Under the pieces are notes generated by a model. It ran no database searches, was not told the DNA's origin, and saw nothing but the letters and a program-made list of their open reading frames with translations. From assembly GCF_003953935.1 (NCBI RefSeq), contig NZ_RXLQ01000031.1, positions 1 to 35,953 of the forward strand: DNA of 35,953 nucleotides, in the 5' to 3' direction. The DNA comes from Massilia atriviolacea. GTDB taxonomy: Bacteria > Pseudomonadota > Gammaproteobacteria > Burkholderiales > Burkholderiaceae_D. Position 1 is the stretch's first letter; the number at the start of each line of letters is the position of its first letter. Below are positions 8,395-17,132 of this stretch, piece by piece. The position numbers and the translations under genes were made by a program.

Positions 8395-10838
8395 AGACCG
8401 CGATCACCGACGCCCTGGGCCACCTGTGGCGGCGCGAGTACGACCAGCGCGGCAACCTGGTGGCGGCCACCGACCCGCTCGGCCATGTCACGCGCTATGC
8501 CTACGACAGCGCGGGACAGGTCAGCACCATCACCGATGCGCGCGGCGGCGTCAAGCACCTGGAATGGGATGGCGGCGGCAACCTGCTGGCCGCCAGCGAC
8601 TGCTCCGGCCAGGTGACCCGCTTCAGCTACGACGTCATGGGGCGGCCGCTCAGCCGCACCGATGCGGCCGGTCAGATCACGCGCTACCGCTGGAACCTGG
8701 CCGGCCAGCTCGACCGGATCGAGGAGCCGGACGGCGGCGTCCACCAGTATCAGTGGAGCGCCGGCGACAAGCTGCTCGCATACCAGGACCCGCTGGGCCA
8801 GCTGACGCGCTACCGCTACGACGCCCACGGCGAGCCGCTCGAGCGGCGCGACGCCAACGGCCACGCCATGCTGTATGCCTACGACGGCGTCGGCCGCCTG
8901 ACCAGCCTGACCAACGAGAATGGCGAGACCACCCGCTTCGTCTACGACCTGGCCGACCAGCTGTCGGACGAGATCGGCATCGACGGGCGCCACCAGCGCT
9001 ACTGCTACAACGGCGCAGGCGAGCTGACCCACATGATCGAAAGCGGCGGCAGCGAGCTCGGTCCCGGCAAGGTCACCTGTTTCGAGCGCGACGCCATGGG
9101 GCGGCTGGTGCGCAAGCACACGGTGGGCGACGCCGCCAGCGAAGCGGCGTTCGCCTACGATGCGCTGGGGCGGATGACGGCGGCCGACAACGCGGCGGCG
9201 CGCATCGCCTTCGCCTACGATCCGCTCGGGCAGGTGCTGGGAGAAACCCAGATCCTGGGCGGCGGCAAGGCGCGCGCGCTGGCGCATGCCTACGATGCCA
9301 TGGGCAACCGCACCGAGACCCGCCTGCCCGACGGGCGCACCCTGAACTGGCTGTTCTACGGCTCCGGTCACCTGCATCAGATCAATATCGAGCAGGGCGG
9401 GCAGCATCAGGTGATCGCCGACATCGAGCGCGATGCGGTGCACCGCGAAGTGAGCCGTACCCAGGGCGCGCTGCAGACGCGGTTCGACTATGATCCGATG
9501 GGCCGGCTGGTGCGCCACCGCACCAGCCGCGCGGGCGCACGCCTGAAGGCGGTGGGCGCGGAGGCGGTCGTGGTCGAACGCAACTACCGCTACGACCTGG
9601 CCGGCAACCTGACCCGCAAGCTCGACAATCTGCGCGGCGAGCAGCTCAACCGTTACGACGCCCTTGGCCGTATCGTCGGCAGCAGCGGGCGCGACAGCGA
9701 AGAATTCGCCTTCGACCCGGCCGGCAACCTGTTGCCCCACGCGCAAGGACAGGGGCAGGGCATGGTGGCGGGCAACCGCCTGCGCGTACACCAGGACTTG
9801 CGCTACACCTATGATGTGCACGGTAATATCCTGACGCGCAAGAAGGGGGCGCACGAGCACGCCGATTTTGCCTGGGATGCCGACCACCGATTGCAGCAGG
9901 CCACGGTGAGCCGCCACGGCGTGACCCAGATCACCCGCTACGAATACGATGCACTGGGGCGGCGCACCTGCAAGGGCGACCTGTTCGGGCGCACCGAGTA
10001 TCTGTGGGACGGCAACCTGATGATCGAATCGCGGCGCGGCCACGAGGGCGCGCTGTTCGTGTTCGAGCCGGACAGCTACATTCCCCTGGCCACCATCCAG
10101 AAAGAACGGACCTACTGGTACCAGTGCGACCAGAACGGGGTGCCGCAGGAACTGACCGGCGCCGATGGCGAGCTGGCCTGGATGGCCGACTACAAGGTGT
10201 GGGGCGAAACCCGTTTCCTGAAAACGGGGACCGGCACGCTCAGTCATGCGGCGCAGGCGACGTTGGCGCCGGCGCCCGGCTTGCAGCAGCCGTTTCGATT
10301 CCAGGGGCAACAGTTTGATGATGAAACGGGTTTGCATTACAATCGTTTCCGTTACTACGATCCCGGCATCGGGCGCTTTGTCAGCCAGGACCCGGTGGGG
10401 TTCGTGGGCGGCGACCATGTTTATCTGTACGCGCATAATCCATCGGGCTGGAACGACCCGCTGGGCTTGCAGGGGGCGCGCGGCAAGTATTATCCCAGCC
10501 GCGTATGGAAGAAGACCAAGACGGGGCTCGAAAAAAAGGCGACCGGCGCCGACGGCAAGATGCGCTGCAAGAAGTGTGGTTGCGAGATCACCAGCGACAC
10601 CGCGTCCGTGCAGCACGAACCGCCGGTCGTCGAGTTGTTCAACACGGAGGGATTCAACACCGACCAGCCGGCCCGGACGACGTCGTACAACGTGAATGCG
10701 ACGAGCCTGAACTGCCACCCATGCCAGAAAGCGGAAGGCGGCTCGATGAGCCATACGCACAATTACCGGACCGATACCGGGCCCAATTTCAAGCCCAAAC
10801 CAGAACGAAAGAAAAAGAAGAAAAAAGATGGCTGCTAG
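8184..10838 (+). CDS. Rhs/YD-repeat protein, 5'-truncated, with HNH-like toxin tip
   Basis: From about 8184 the third frame encodes continuous YD repeats (RYDERKD, RYAYDSAGQV, RYRYDAHGEPL and many more). They end in the Rhs core-closing block RYYDPGIGRFVSQDP and the pretoxin motif DPLGL at 10455-10469. The core from the junction to DPLGL is about 762 residues. The usual N-terminus (PAAR or membrane-anchoring region and first repeats) is missing, and there is no obvious start with a ribosome-binding site; the first in-frame ATG well inside the gene is at 8331. Rhs proteins form a barrel that encloses a C-terminal toxin delivered by the type VI apparatus. As it stands this copy is probably not deliverable, although the toxin and immunity genes remain intact. 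Whether it is expressed is unknown. Confidence 0.8.
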   Translation, partial: RYDERKDIIAVTGPDGVRVDTSNDANGNPRIRRDALGRATQFRFDERGNMAEMVDAAGARTVVAYNALDLKTAITDALGHLWRREYDQRGNLVAATDPLGHVTRYAYDSAGQVSTITDARGGVKHLEWDGGGNLLAASDCSGQVTRFSYDVMGRPLSRTDAAGQITRYRWNLAGQLDRIEEPDGGVHQYQWSAGDKLLAYQDPLGQLTRYRYDAHGEPLERRDANGHAMLYAYDGVGRLTSLTNENGETTRFVYDLADQLSDEIGIDGRHQRYCYNGAGELTHMIESGGSELGPGKVTCFERDAMGRLVRKHTVGDAASEAAFAYDALGRMTAADNAAARIAFAYDPLGQVLGETQILGGGKARALAHAYDAMGNRTETRLPDGRTLNWLFYGSGHLHQINIEQGGQHQVIADIERDAVHREVSRTQGALQTRFDYDPMGRLVRHRTSRAGARLKAVGAEAVVVERNYRYDLAGNLTRKLDNLRGEQLNRYDALGRIVGSSGRDSEEFAFDPAGNLLPHAQGQGQGMVAGNRLRVHQDLRYTYDVHGNILTRKKGAHEHADFAWDADHRLQQATVSRHGVTQITRYEYDALGRRTCKGDLFGRTEYLWDGNLMIESRRGHEGALFVFEPDSYIPLATIQKERTYWYQCDQNGVPQELTGADGELAWMADYKVWGETRFLKTGTGTLSHAAQATLAPAPGLQQPFRFQGQQFDDETGLHYNRFRYYDPGIGRFVSQDPVGFVGGDHVYLYAHNPSGWNDPLGLQGARGKYYPSRVWKKTKTGLEKKATGADGKMRCKKCGCEITSDTASVQHEPPVVELFNTEGFNTDQPARTTSYNVNATSLNCHPCQKAEGGSMSHTHNYRTDTGPNFKPKPERKKKKKKDGC
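10470..10838 (+). other. C-terminal toxin domain of the Rhs protein, HNH-type nuclease
   Basis: About 122 residues follow DPLGL. A zinc-type CKKCGCEI pair, then VQHEPPVVE (histidine next to an acidic residue), then NATSLNCHPCQKAEGG with a second CxxC and a Lys-Gly-Gly ending, are arranged as in HNH endonucleases (CxxC...H...N...CxxC..K). A DNase function is inferred from these motifs only. The domain ends in a basic tail containing six lysines. The purine-rich DNA encoding that tail doubles as the ribosome-binding region of the immunity gene starting at 10828. Confidence 0.65.
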
Positions 10839-11460
10839 CACGACAATCGAGGACGTGGACGCAGCGTCGACGCCGGATCTGTACCGGACCCTGCTCCTGG
10901 GCCACTACATGCGTCACTGGGGCACGCCGGAGTACCGGCATGTGCTGCGCCGCGCGGCGGACCAGGCGCTGATCGAACTGTATGTGTTTGCCGGGCGCGA
11001 GCCGATGGAACCTGTGCGCATCGCCTCGGTGGGGCTGGCCGGGCAGATCAAGCCGGACGGCAAGCCCGAAGGCAGGGAGTACTTCATGGTCTTGCCGGAC
11101 GACCTGGGCGGGGCCGGGCGCGATGCGGTGCTGGGCTATGTGTCGAGCGTGGTGGTGCACCTGCTTGCGCACGCCAGGCGCTCCTGCCACCTGCCGCGCC
11201 TGCTGGGTCCATCGCCGCTGGCGCCGGCCGAGTGGTCCGCCACGGCCTTGCTGGTCGCCGAGGCCACCGGCGAGAGCGAAGACTTCAATCCGCTCGCCAT
11301 CGACGGCATGGGCGAGATCGAGATCGAGTGGCTGATCCCGCTGCTGGAGGCGGAATACGCCTTCATTCTCGACAAGGGACTGGACCCGTTCGAGGAACTG
11401 GTGCAAACCTACGAGCAAAGCCTGGTCGACGTTAACCGCAGCGCCATGGTGCCGTCATGA
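10828..11460 (+). CDS. SUFU-like immunity protein 1 for the Rhs toxin
   Basis: A 210-aa protein whose start overlaps the end of rhs by 11 nt, the usual place of an Rhs immunity gene. The pattern LLLGHYMRHWGTPE, then RIASVGLAGQIKPDG, then WLIPLLEAEYAFILDKGLD resembles the suppressor-of-fused (SUFU) superfamily, a common immunity family for polymorphic nuclease toxins. It has no signal peptide or membrane segment, as expected for a cytoplasmic inhibitor of a DNase. The SUFU assignment is by eye and not certain; the immunity role rests mainly on position. The stop codon overlaps the start of a paralogous gene by 4 nt. Confidence 0.65.
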   Translation: MAASTTIEDVDAASTPDLYRTLLLGHYMRHWGTPEYRHVLRRAADQALIELYVFAGREPMEPVRIASVGLAGQIKPDGKPEGREYFMVLPDDLGGAGRDAVLGYVSSVVVHLLAHARRSCHLPRLLGPSPLAPAEWSATALLVAEATGESEDFNPLAIDGMGEIEIEWLIPLLEAEYAFILDKGLDPFEELVQTYEQSLVDVNRSAMVPS

Positions 11461-12065
11461 CAGGGATGGACAATGCGCTCGACGCCGATGTGTACCGCAC
11501 CATCGTGCTCGGCCACTATATACAATATTGGGGCCTGCCGGACAAGCGCCGCATCGTGCGCGACGGCGCCGGCGCGCCGCTGTTCGAAGCGTATGCCTTC
11601 CCGGCGCAGGGCGCCGGACGGCCGTTCCGGATTGCCTCGGTCGGTCTTGCGCACACCATCAAGGCGGATGGCGAGCGCGACGGCCGGGAATACTACATGG
11701 CCCTGGAAGACGGACTGGGCGGAGCGACGCTGGAGCAGGTCTTCGACTATGCCGCCGCAGCAGCCATGCAGATCGCCGCCGGCGCGGAGCGGCCCGAGCT
11801 GCCGCATGCGCTCAAGCCCGCCGTAGCGGCGCCGGCCGCGTGGTCCAGCACGGCATTGCTGCTCGACCAGCCGAGCGCCGAGAACGAGGGCTTCGACACG
11901 CTGTGCATCGCCTGCCGCTTCGATCTGGAGATCGTCTGGCTGATCCCCTTGCACGAGGCCGAATACCGCTTCATCGCCGAGCACGGCATCGACGACTTCG
12001 ACGAGCTGGTGCAGGCATCCGACCAGAGCCTGATCGACCCGGCCCGCGCCGGGCTGGTCGTCTGA
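11457..12065 (+). CDS. SUFU-like immunity protein 2, paralogue of the preceding gene
   Basis: A 202-aa protein aligning over its full length with the preceding one: DVYRTIVLGHYIQYWGLP, RIASVGLAHTIKADG, EIVWLIPLHEAEYRFI, DELVQASDQSLID. It starts at an ATGA overlap, so translation is coupled. The pair arose by tandem duplication and has diverged clearly. One copy may protect against the resident HNH toxin and the other against a lost or variant toxin tip, as in orphan immunity arrays; that is inference. The 3' end faces trpC on the opposite strand, 13 nt away, with no visible terminator between them. Confidence 0.65.
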   Translation: MTGMDNALDADVYRTIVLGHYIQYWGLPDKRRIVRDGAGAPLFEAYAFPAQGAGRPFRIASVGLAHTIKADGERDGREYYMALEDGLGGATLEQVFDYAAAAAMQIAAGAERPELPHALKPAVAAPAAWSSTALLLDQPSAENEGFDTLCIACRFDLEIVWLIPLHEAEYRFIAEHGIDDFDELVQASDQSLIDPARAGLVV

Positions 12066-12078
12066 ACAGGGCGCGGCC

Positions 12079-12879
12079 TCAGGCGAACAGGCGCTGCAAC
12101 TCCACCCCCGGCTCCGGCGCGCGCATGAAGGCTTCGCCGACCAGGAAGGCGTGCACATTGGCGTCGCGCATGCGCTTGACGTCGCTCGGGCCCATGATGC
12201 CCGATTCGGTCACCACCAGTTTCTCGGCCGGGATGCGCGGCAGCAGGTCGATGGTGGTTTGCAGCGAGGTCTCGAAGGTGCGCAGGTTGCGGTTGTTGAT
12301 GCCGACCAGTTTCGTATCGAGCTTGAGCGCGGCCGTCAGTTCGTCGCCGTCGTGCACTTCGACCAGCACGTCCATGCCCAGTTCGTGGGCGCAGGCTTCC
12401 AGTTCGGCCATCAGGCCGTGGTCGAGGGCCGAGACGATCAGCAGGATCGCATCGGCGCCCATCGCGCGCGCTTCGTAGACCTGGTACATATCGATCATGA
12501 AGTCCTTGCGGATCACCGGGATCTGGCAGGCGGCGCGCGCCTGTTTCAGGTACGCGACCTGGCCCTGGAAGAACTCCACGTCGGTCAGCACCGACAGGCA
12601 CGCCGCGCCGTGGCGCGCATAGCTCTCGGCGATGTCGGCCGGACGGAAGTCGGCGCGCAGCACGCCTTTGGAGGGCGAGGCTTTCTTGATCTCGGCGATC
12701 ACGCCGGCCTGGCCGGCGGCGATGTGCTTGCGCAGGCTCGCTTCGAAGCCGCGCAGGCCGCTGCGCAGGGCGGCGTCGGTTTCGACTTCGCGGCGCAGGC
12801 TGGCCAGGTCGCGGTGTTTTTTTGCGGCGGCGACTTCGTCAGCCTTGACCGCCAGGATTTTGTTGAGGATATCGGACAT
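12079..12879 (-). CDS. trpC: indole-3-glycerol-phosphate synthase
   Basis: A 266-aa TIM-barrel enzyme that closes CdRP to indole-3-glycerol phosphate in tryptophan synthesis. Visible family motifs are [14 protein letters not shown] (catalytic Lys and phosphate-binding Ser), [22 protein letters not shown] (catalytic Lys), [22 protein letters not shown] and VVTESGI. The ATG at 12879 is chosen because [16 protein letters not shown] is the family N-terminus; the open frame extends further upstream without similarity. It is the last gene of the trp operon, 10 nt after the LysE-type exporter gene. It carries only the synthase domain and is not fused to TrpF. Confidence 0.95.
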   Translation of the reverse strand: MSDILNKILAVKADEVAAAKKHRDLASLRREVETDAALRSGLRGFEASLRKHIAAGQAGVIAEIKKASPSKGVLRADFRPADIAESYARHGAACLSVLTDVEFFQGQVAYLKQARAACQIPVIRKDFMIDMYQVYEARAMGADAILLIVSALDHGLMAELEACAHELGMDVLVEVHDGDELTAALKLDTKLVGINNRNLRTFETSLQTTIDLLPRIPAEKLVVTESGIMGPSDVKRMRDANVHAFLVGEAFMRAPEPGVELQRLFA

Positions 12880-12889
12880 GATGAGGTCT

Positions 12890-13522
12890 TTAGTTTGGTT
12901 TGGAGAGCGCGAGCTTGATGCCGAGCCAGATGAACAGGCCGCCGGTCGCGCGGTTAAGCCACAGTGAGAGAGTCGGGTTGACCTTGATGCGGGCGCTTGC
13001 CCGCGCCGTGAACAGCGCCAGCGCGATCGACCACAGCATGCCGTTGACATTGAAAATGCAGCCGAGGACGACGAAGGCCAGCGCCTTGCCGGATGCGTCA
13101 GGCGCGATGAACTGCGGTACGAAGGCCAGGAAGAAGATCGCCACCTTGGGATTGAGGACGTTTGTCAGGAATCCCTGGGCGAGGATTTTCGCATACGGCA
13201 GCGGGGCCACCGCGCTTGGTGACGCAGGGTCGCGCCGCCTGCTGCGCAGCAGGCCGATCGCCATGTAGATGATGTAGGCCGCGCCGGCGTACTTGACGAC
13301 CATGAAGGCGGTCGCCGAGGTGGCCAGGATGGCGGACAGGCCGAGTGCCGCGGCCAGCACGTGGATCATGGTGCCGGCGCCGATGCCCAGCGTGGCGGCC
13401 ACGCCGGCGCGCCATCCCTGGGTGGCGCTGCGCGTCATGATCAGCAGCGAGTCCGGGCCGGGCATGATGTTGAGCAGCAGGCCGGAGAGGATGAACAGGG
13501 GCAGGTCGTGGATGCCGAACAT
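12890..13522 (-). CDS. LysE/RhtB-family amino-acid exporter
   Basis: A 210-aa polytopic inner-membrane protein with about six hydrophobic segments. The family N-terminal signature is [26 protein letters not shown] (residues about 15-40; PGPD is typical), and [15 protein letters not shown] is the second family motif. LysE/RhtB proteins export amino acids or related metabolites. This one lies between trpD and trpC on the same strand, 10 nt before trpC, so it is probably transcribed with the operon. Export of tryptophan, anthranilate or a related aromatic is a reasonable guess from context but has no support in the sequence itself. Confidence 0.88.
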   Translation of the reverse strand: MFGIHDLPLFILSGLLLNIMPGPDSLLIMTRSATQGWRAGVAATLGIGAGTMIHVLAAALGLSAILATSATAFMVVKYAGAAYIIYMAIGLLRSRRRDPASPSAVAPLPYAKILAQGFLTNVLNPKVAIFFLAFVPQFIAPDASGKALAFVVLGCIFNVNGMLWSIALALFTARASARIKVNPTLSLWLNRATGGLFIWLGIKLALSKPN

Positions 13523-13569
13523 GGAGAGAAATCCTGGGTTGATGGCGCGGGAAATGTGCTACCCCGTCA

Positions 13570-13589
13570 TTCCCCGCGCAGGCGGGGAA
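13570..13589. repeat. REP-like palindrome between trpD and the exporter gene
   Basis: Arms TTCCCCGC and GCGGGGAA form an 8-bp stem with a 4-nt loop, preceded by CGTCA. This resembles the short dispersed GTCATTCCCGCG-type palindromes common in Oxalobacteraceae intergenic regions. It lies in the 80-bp gap between trpD and lysE inside the operon, where it could stabilise mRNA or reduce readthrough. No T-tract follows on either strand. Confidence 0.6.
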
Positions 13590-13602
13590 CGAGGTTCCGC
13601 AT

Positions 13603-14634
13603 TTACGCGGCCAGTTGCTGCGTGACTTGAACGAACTGGTCGACCTTGGCCCGCGCCGCGCCCGATTCGACCGCCTCGCGCGCCTTTTTCAGGCCATCTT
13701 CAATCGAGGCCGCCACGCCGGCCGCATACAGCGCGGTGCCGGCATTGAGCGCGACGATATCGTAGGCCGCACCGGGTTCGCCGTTGAGCGCTTCCATCAT
13801 CTTCGCCTTCGATTCGACCGCGTTCGCCACCTTGAGATTGCGGCTGGCGATCATCGCCAGGCCGAAGTCTTCGGGATGAATCTCGTACTCGCGGATTTCG
13901 CCGTTGACCAGTTCTCCGACCATGGTGCCCGCGCCGAGCGACACTTCATCCATATTGTCGCGGCCATACACCACCACCGCATGCTGCGCGCCGAGGCGCT
14001 GCAGCACGCGCACCTGGATGCCCACCAGATCCTGGTGGAACACGCCCATCAGGATGTTCGGTGCGCCGGCCGGATTGGTCAGCGGCCCGAGAATATTGAA
14101 AATGGTGCGCACGCCCAGTTCGCGCCGCACCGGCGCCGCGTGCTTCATGGCGGCGTGGTGGTTCGGCGCGAACATGAAGCCGATGCCGGTCTGCGCGATC
14201 GACTGCGCGATCTGCTCGGGCGAGAGGTTGATGTTCGCGCCCAGCGACTCGATCACGTCGGCGCTGCCGGAGGACGACGAGACGCTGCGCCCGCCATGCT
14301 TGGCCACGCGCGCGCCGGCGGCGGCGGCCACGAACATGGCCGTGGTCGAAATATTGAATGTGTGCGCGCCGTCGCCACCGGTGCCGACGATGTCGAGCAG
14401 GTTGGTGGTGTCGGCCATCGGCACCTTGGTTGAAAATTCGCGCATCACTTGCGCGGCGGCGGCGATTTCGCCGATGGTTTCCTTCTTCACGCGCAGGCCG
14501 AGCGTGAGGGCGGCGATCATGGTCGGCGACATCTCGCCCGACATGATCTGGCGGAACAGGTGCAGCATCTCGTCGTGAAAAATCTCGCGGTGTTCGATGC
14601 AGCGCAGCAGTGCTTCTTGTGGGGTGATCGGCAT
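13603..14634 (-). CDS. trpD: anthranilate phosphoribosyltransferase
   Basis: A 343-aa enzyme that joins anthranilate to PRPP in the second step of the tryptophan branch. Motifs are [17 protein letters not shown] (PRPP/Mg site), [18 protein letters not shown] (anthranilate and PRPP site), [13 protein letters not shown], and [13 protein letters not shown]. Length and N-terminus ([19 protein letters not shown]) are typical and an AGGAG site lies just upstream. It is separated from trpG by 21 nt and not fused to it, unlike in enterobacteria. Confidence 0.96.
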   Translation of the reverse strand: MPITPQEALLRCIEHREIFHDEMLHLFRQIMSGEMSPTMIAALTLGLRVKKETIGEIAAAAQVMREFSTKVPMADTTNLLDIVGTGGDGAHTFNISTTAMFVAAAAGARVAKHGGRSVSSSSGSADVIESLGANINLSPEQIAQSIAQTGIGFMFAPNHHAAMKHAAPVRRELGVRTIFNILGPLTNPAGAPNILMGVFHQDLVGIQVRVLQRLGAQHAVVVYGRDNMDEVSLGAGTMVGELVNGEIREYEIHPEDFGLAMIASRNLKVANAVESKAKMMEALNGEPGAAYDIVALNAGTALYAAGVAASIEDGLKKAREAVESGAARAKVDQFVQVTQQLAA

Positions 14635-14655
14635 GAGGGCTCCTTGGGCAGGGCG

Positions 14656-15219
14656 TTAGCGTTCGAGAAAATTCTTCAGCAGGGCATGGCCATGCTCGGA
14701 CAGGATCGATTCGGGATGGAACTGCACACCCTCGATATCGAAATCCTTGTGCCGCACGCCCATGATCTCGCCGTCGTCGGTCCATGCCGTCACCTCCAGG
14801 CAGGCCGGGAGCGACGCGCGCTCGATCGCCAGCGAGTGGTAGCGGATGACCGTGAACGGACTCGGAAGATCCTTGAACACGCCCACGCCGGTGTGCGCGA
14901 TCAGCGACGTCTTGCCATGCATGACCTGCTTGGCGCGAATCACCTTGCCGCCGAATGCGGCGCCGATGGCCTGGTGGCCGAGGCACACGCCGAGGATCGG
15001 CAGCTTGCCCTTGAACTGCTCCAGGATGGCGATCGAGATCCCGGCTTCGGCCGGGGTCTTGGGACCGGGCGAGATGCAGATGCGGTCCGGCTGCATCGCC
15101 GCGATCTCCTCGATCGTGATTTCGTCGTTGCGGAAGGTAGCAACCTGTTCGCCCAACTCACCAAAATACTGCACCAGGTTGTAGGTGAACGAGTCGTAGT
15201 TATCGATCATTAGCAGCAT
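14656..15219 (-). CDS. trpG: anthranilate synthase component II (glutamine amidotransferase)
   Basis: A 187-aa class I glutamine amidotransferase that supplies ammonia to Trp[21 protein letters not shown] is the family N-terminus, [12 protein letters not shown] the oxyanion region, and [15 protein letters not shown] carries the nucleophilic Cys. VQFHPESIL carries the His/Glu of the triad. The ATG at 15219 follows the trpE stop codon by one nucleotide (TGA-A-ATG), so the two subunits are translationally coupled. The longer open frame upstream overlaps trpE and has no family similarity. In some bacteria this subunit also serves p-aminobenzoate synthase. Confidence 0.95.
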   Translation of the reverse strand: MLLMIDNYDSFTYNLVQYFGELGEQVATFRNDEITIEEIAAMQPDRICISPGPKTPAEAGISIAILEQFKGKLPILGVCLGHQAIGAAFGGKVIRAKQVMHGKTSLIAHTGVGVFKDLPSPFTVIRYHSLAIERASLPACLEVTAWTDDGEIMGVRHKDFDIEGVQFHPESILSEHGHALLKNFLER

Positions 15220-15220
15220 T

Positions 15221-16717
15221 TCAGATCTCCCCATCCAGGCCGTCTTGCACTTGTTCGGCGGCGCGCAGGACTGCACGCGCCTTGTTTTCGGTTTCCTGCC
15301 ATTCCATTTCGGGGTCCGAATCGGCCACGATGCCGGCAGCGGCCTGCACGTACAGCATGCCGTCCTTGATTACCCCGGTGCGGATCGCAATCGCCACGTC
15401 CATCTCGCCGCCGAACGACAGGTAGCCGCAGGCGCCGCCGTAGATGCCGCGCTTGGTCGGTTCGAGTTCGTCGATCACTTCCATGGCGCGCACTTTCGGC
15501 GCGCCGGTCAGGGTGCCGGCCGGGAAGGTCGCGCGCAGCACGTCCAGGTTGGACATGCCTTCCTTCAGCGTGCCTTCGACGTTCGAGACGATGTGCTGCA
15601 CATGCGAGTATTTTTCCACCACCATGCGCTCGGTGACCTTGACGGTGCCGATGTCGGAGATGCGGCCCAGGTCGTTGCGCGCCAGGTCGATCAGCATAAC
15701 GTGTTCGGCGATTTCCTTGGGGTCGGCCAGCAGTTCCTTCGACAGTTCGGCATCGCGTTCCGGCGTCGCGCCGCGCGGGCGGGTGCCGGCGATCGGGCGC
15801 AGGGTGACTTTTTTGCTGCCGTCGGCCGCGGTCTCGTTGCGCACCAGGATCTCCGGCGAGGCGCCGACGATCTGCATGTCGCCGAAGTTATAGAAGTACA
15901 TGTACGGCGACGGGTTCAGCGAACGCAGGGCGCGGTACAGGGTCAGCGGATTGTCCACGTAGGGCTTGCGGATGCGCTGGCCGATCTGCACCTGCATCAG
16001 GTCCCCGGCCATCACGTATTCGTGGGCGCGCGCAACGGCCTTGAGGTAATCCTCCTTGCTGAACTCGCGCACCGCTTCGGTCCGCACCGAGCTCGATGTG
16101 ACGGGCGCGTCGACGCCACGGCGCAGCATCATGCGCAGGTCTTTCAGGCGCTGGCGCGCCCTGGAATAGGCTTCCGCCTGCGCGGTGTCGGCGTACACGA
16201 TCAGATACAGCTTGCCCGACAGGTTGTCGATCACCGCCAGTTCCTCGGTCACCATCAGCTGGATGTCGGGCAGGCCCAGGGTGTCCTTGGGCTGGGTGTC
16301 GGCCAGCTTGCGTTCGATGTGGCGCACGGTGTCGTAGCCGAAGTAGCCGGCCAGGCCGCCGCAGAAGCGCGGCAGGCCCGGACGCAGCGCCACTTTGAAG
16401 CGCGCCTGGTACTGCTCGATGAAGTCGAGCGGATTGCCGTTGTGGGTTTCGATCACCTCGCCGTGCTTGACGATCTCGGTGCGCGTGCCGAAGCTGCGCA
16501 GCACCGTCGACGCGGGAAGGCCGATGAAGGAATACCGTCCGAAACGCTCGCCGCCCACCACCGATTCGAGCAGGAAGGTGTTCTTGCTGACGTTATTCGT
16601 CTGCGCCAGCTTGAGGTAGAGGGTGAGCGGTGTTTCGAGATCGGCGAAGGCTTCCGAAATCAGGGGAATGCGGTTGAAGCCTTCGTTGGCCAGCGATTTG
16701 AATTCAAGTTCGGTCAT
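15221..16717 (-). CDS. trpE: anthranilate synthase component I
   Basis: A 498-aa chorismate-utilising enzyme, the committed step to tryptophan. N-terminal feedback-site elements [18 protein letters not shown] are visible. The catalytic domain shows [70 protein letters not shown] and [16 protein letters not shown] 16717 is preceded by a good GGAG site. Its first ~16 codons are also present, degenerate, as a remnant at 16951 in the duplicated leader region. Expression is very probably controlled by the two attenuators just upstream. Confidence 0.96.
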   Translation of the reverse strand: MTELEFKSLANEGFNRIPLISEAFADLETPLTLYLKLAQTNNVSKNTFLLESVVGGERFGRYSFIGLPASTVLRSFGTRTEIVKHGEVIETHNGNPLDFIEQYQARFKVALRPGLPRFCGGLAGYFGYDTVRHIERKLADTQPKDTLGLPDIQLMVTEELAVIDNLSGKLYLIVYADTAQAEAYSRARQRLKDLRMMLRRGVDAPVTSSSVRTEAVREFSKEDYLKAVARAHEYVMAGDLMQVQIGQRIRKPYVDNPLTLYRALRSLNPSPYMYFYNFGDMQIVGASPEILVRNETAADGSKKVTLRPIAGTRPRGATPERDAELSKELLADPKEIAEHVMLIDLARNDLGRISDIGTVKVTERMVVEKYSHVQHIVSNVEGTLKEGMSNLDVLRATFPAGTLTGAPKVRAMEVIDELEPTKRGIYGGACGYLSFGGEMDVAIAIRTGVIKDGMLYVQAAAGIVADSDPEMEWQETENKARAVLRAAEQVQDGLDGEI

Positions 16718-16762
16718 GCTTTTCTCCATGCCGCAGTGGCGCATCCGCCAGCGGTGGGGTTC

Positions 16763-16796
16763 AAAAAACCTGTCGGTGCAAGGGCGCAGCCGACAG
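16763..16796 (-). terminator. proximal trp attenuator terminator
   Basis: On the minus strand a CTGTCGG / CCGACAG stem (7 bp) encloses a 13-nt loop and is followed by GG and TTTTTT, then the trpE ribosome-binding site 36 nt on. It lies 14 nt after the stop codon of the proximal Trp-rich leader peptide, the standard layout of a transcription attenuator. A GATTGC just before the stem can pair with GCAATC inside the Trp-codon region, giving a candidate alternative structure. Confidence 0.85.
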
Positions 16797-16810
16797 CAAT
16801 CACTACGGGG

Positions 16811-16897
16811 TTACTTGGAGCAGGATTGCCAGCGACGCCAAAGCCAGGCCTCGAGCGGGCCGGTTTGGGGGGCATTGTGTTCTTTGACGAGCAACAT
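16811..16897 (-). CDS. trpL: proximal trp leader peptide (28 aa)
   Basis: A 28-codon ORF starting MLLVKEHN and carrying Trp at residues 18, 20 and 23 (EAWLWRRWQSCSK). The fourth Trp of the distal copy is Cys here. The stop lies 14 nt before the terminator hairpin. Ribosome stalling at Trp codons when charged tRNA-Trp is scarce would favour antitermination, as known for trp leaders. The ATG at 16897 has no clear ribosome-binding site, but the same frame is open from the ATG at 16951, which has the copied trpE site GGAG. The translated product may therefore be a 46-aa fusion of 18 trpE-derived codons and this leader. Confidence 0.8.
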   Translation of the reverse strand: MLLVKEHNAPQTGPLEAWLWRRWQSCSK

Positions 16898-16903
16898 CTG
16901 CGG

Positions 16904-16951
16904 TCGGTTGACGCATTCGTCGGCCCGCGATGTGAATTCGAGTCTGGTCAT
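16904..16951 (-). pseudogene. duplicated 5' end of trpE
   Basis: Starting at ATG 16951 the codons read MTRLEFTSRADECVNR, aligning with [16 protein letters not shown] of the real trpE. The copy keeps the trpE ribosome-binding site (GGAG at 16958-16961). After about 16 codons similarity ends and the frame continues, without a stop, into the proximal leader ORF. It is a remnant of the tandem duplication and may now serve as the translation start of the second leader peptide. Confidence 0.75.
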
Positions 16952-16997
16952 GCTTTTCTCCAGGCCGCCATGGCGCATCGCGCCGGCGGTGGGGTTC

Positions 16998-17031
16998 AAA
17001 AAACCTGTCGGCGCAAGGAGGCAGCCGACAG
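16998..17031 (-). terminator. distal trp attenuator terminator
   Basis: An 8-bp stem CTGTCGGC / GCCGACAG with an 11-nt loop is followed by GG and TTTTTT on the minus strand. It begins 14 nt after the stop of the distal leader peptide. It is slightly stronger than the proximal terminator because the eighth base pair is intact. RNA polymerase must pass both terminators to reach trpE. Confidence 0.85.
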
Positions 17032-17045
17032 CAATCACGACAGGG

Positions 17046-17132
17046 TTACTTAGCCCAGGATTGCCAGCGTCGCCAAAGCCAGGCCTCAATCGAGCCGGTT
17101 TGGGTGACATTGTGTTTTTTGATGAAAAACAT
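17046..17132 (-). CDS. trpL: distal trp leader peptide (28 aa)
   Basis: A 28-codon ORF beginning MFFIKKHN with Trp at residues 18, 20, 23 and 26 (EAWLWRRWQSWAK), an enrichment hard to explain except as a Trp sensor. It starts 13 nt after the gph stop codon and has no obvious ribosome-binding site, so translation may be coupled to gph or start inefficiently. The segment TGGCGACGCTGGCAATC over the Trp codons can pair with GATTGCTGTCGGC, which includes the 5' arm of the terminator. Such an alternative fold is expected of an attenuator. Confidence 0.85.
   Translation of the reverse strand: MFFIKKHNVTQTGSIEAWLWRRWQSWAK

Noticed and set aside
8109-10841. 910-codon open frame antisense to rhs
   Set aside because: It mirrors the repetitive rhs coding sequence and has no ribosome-binding site or recognisable domain.
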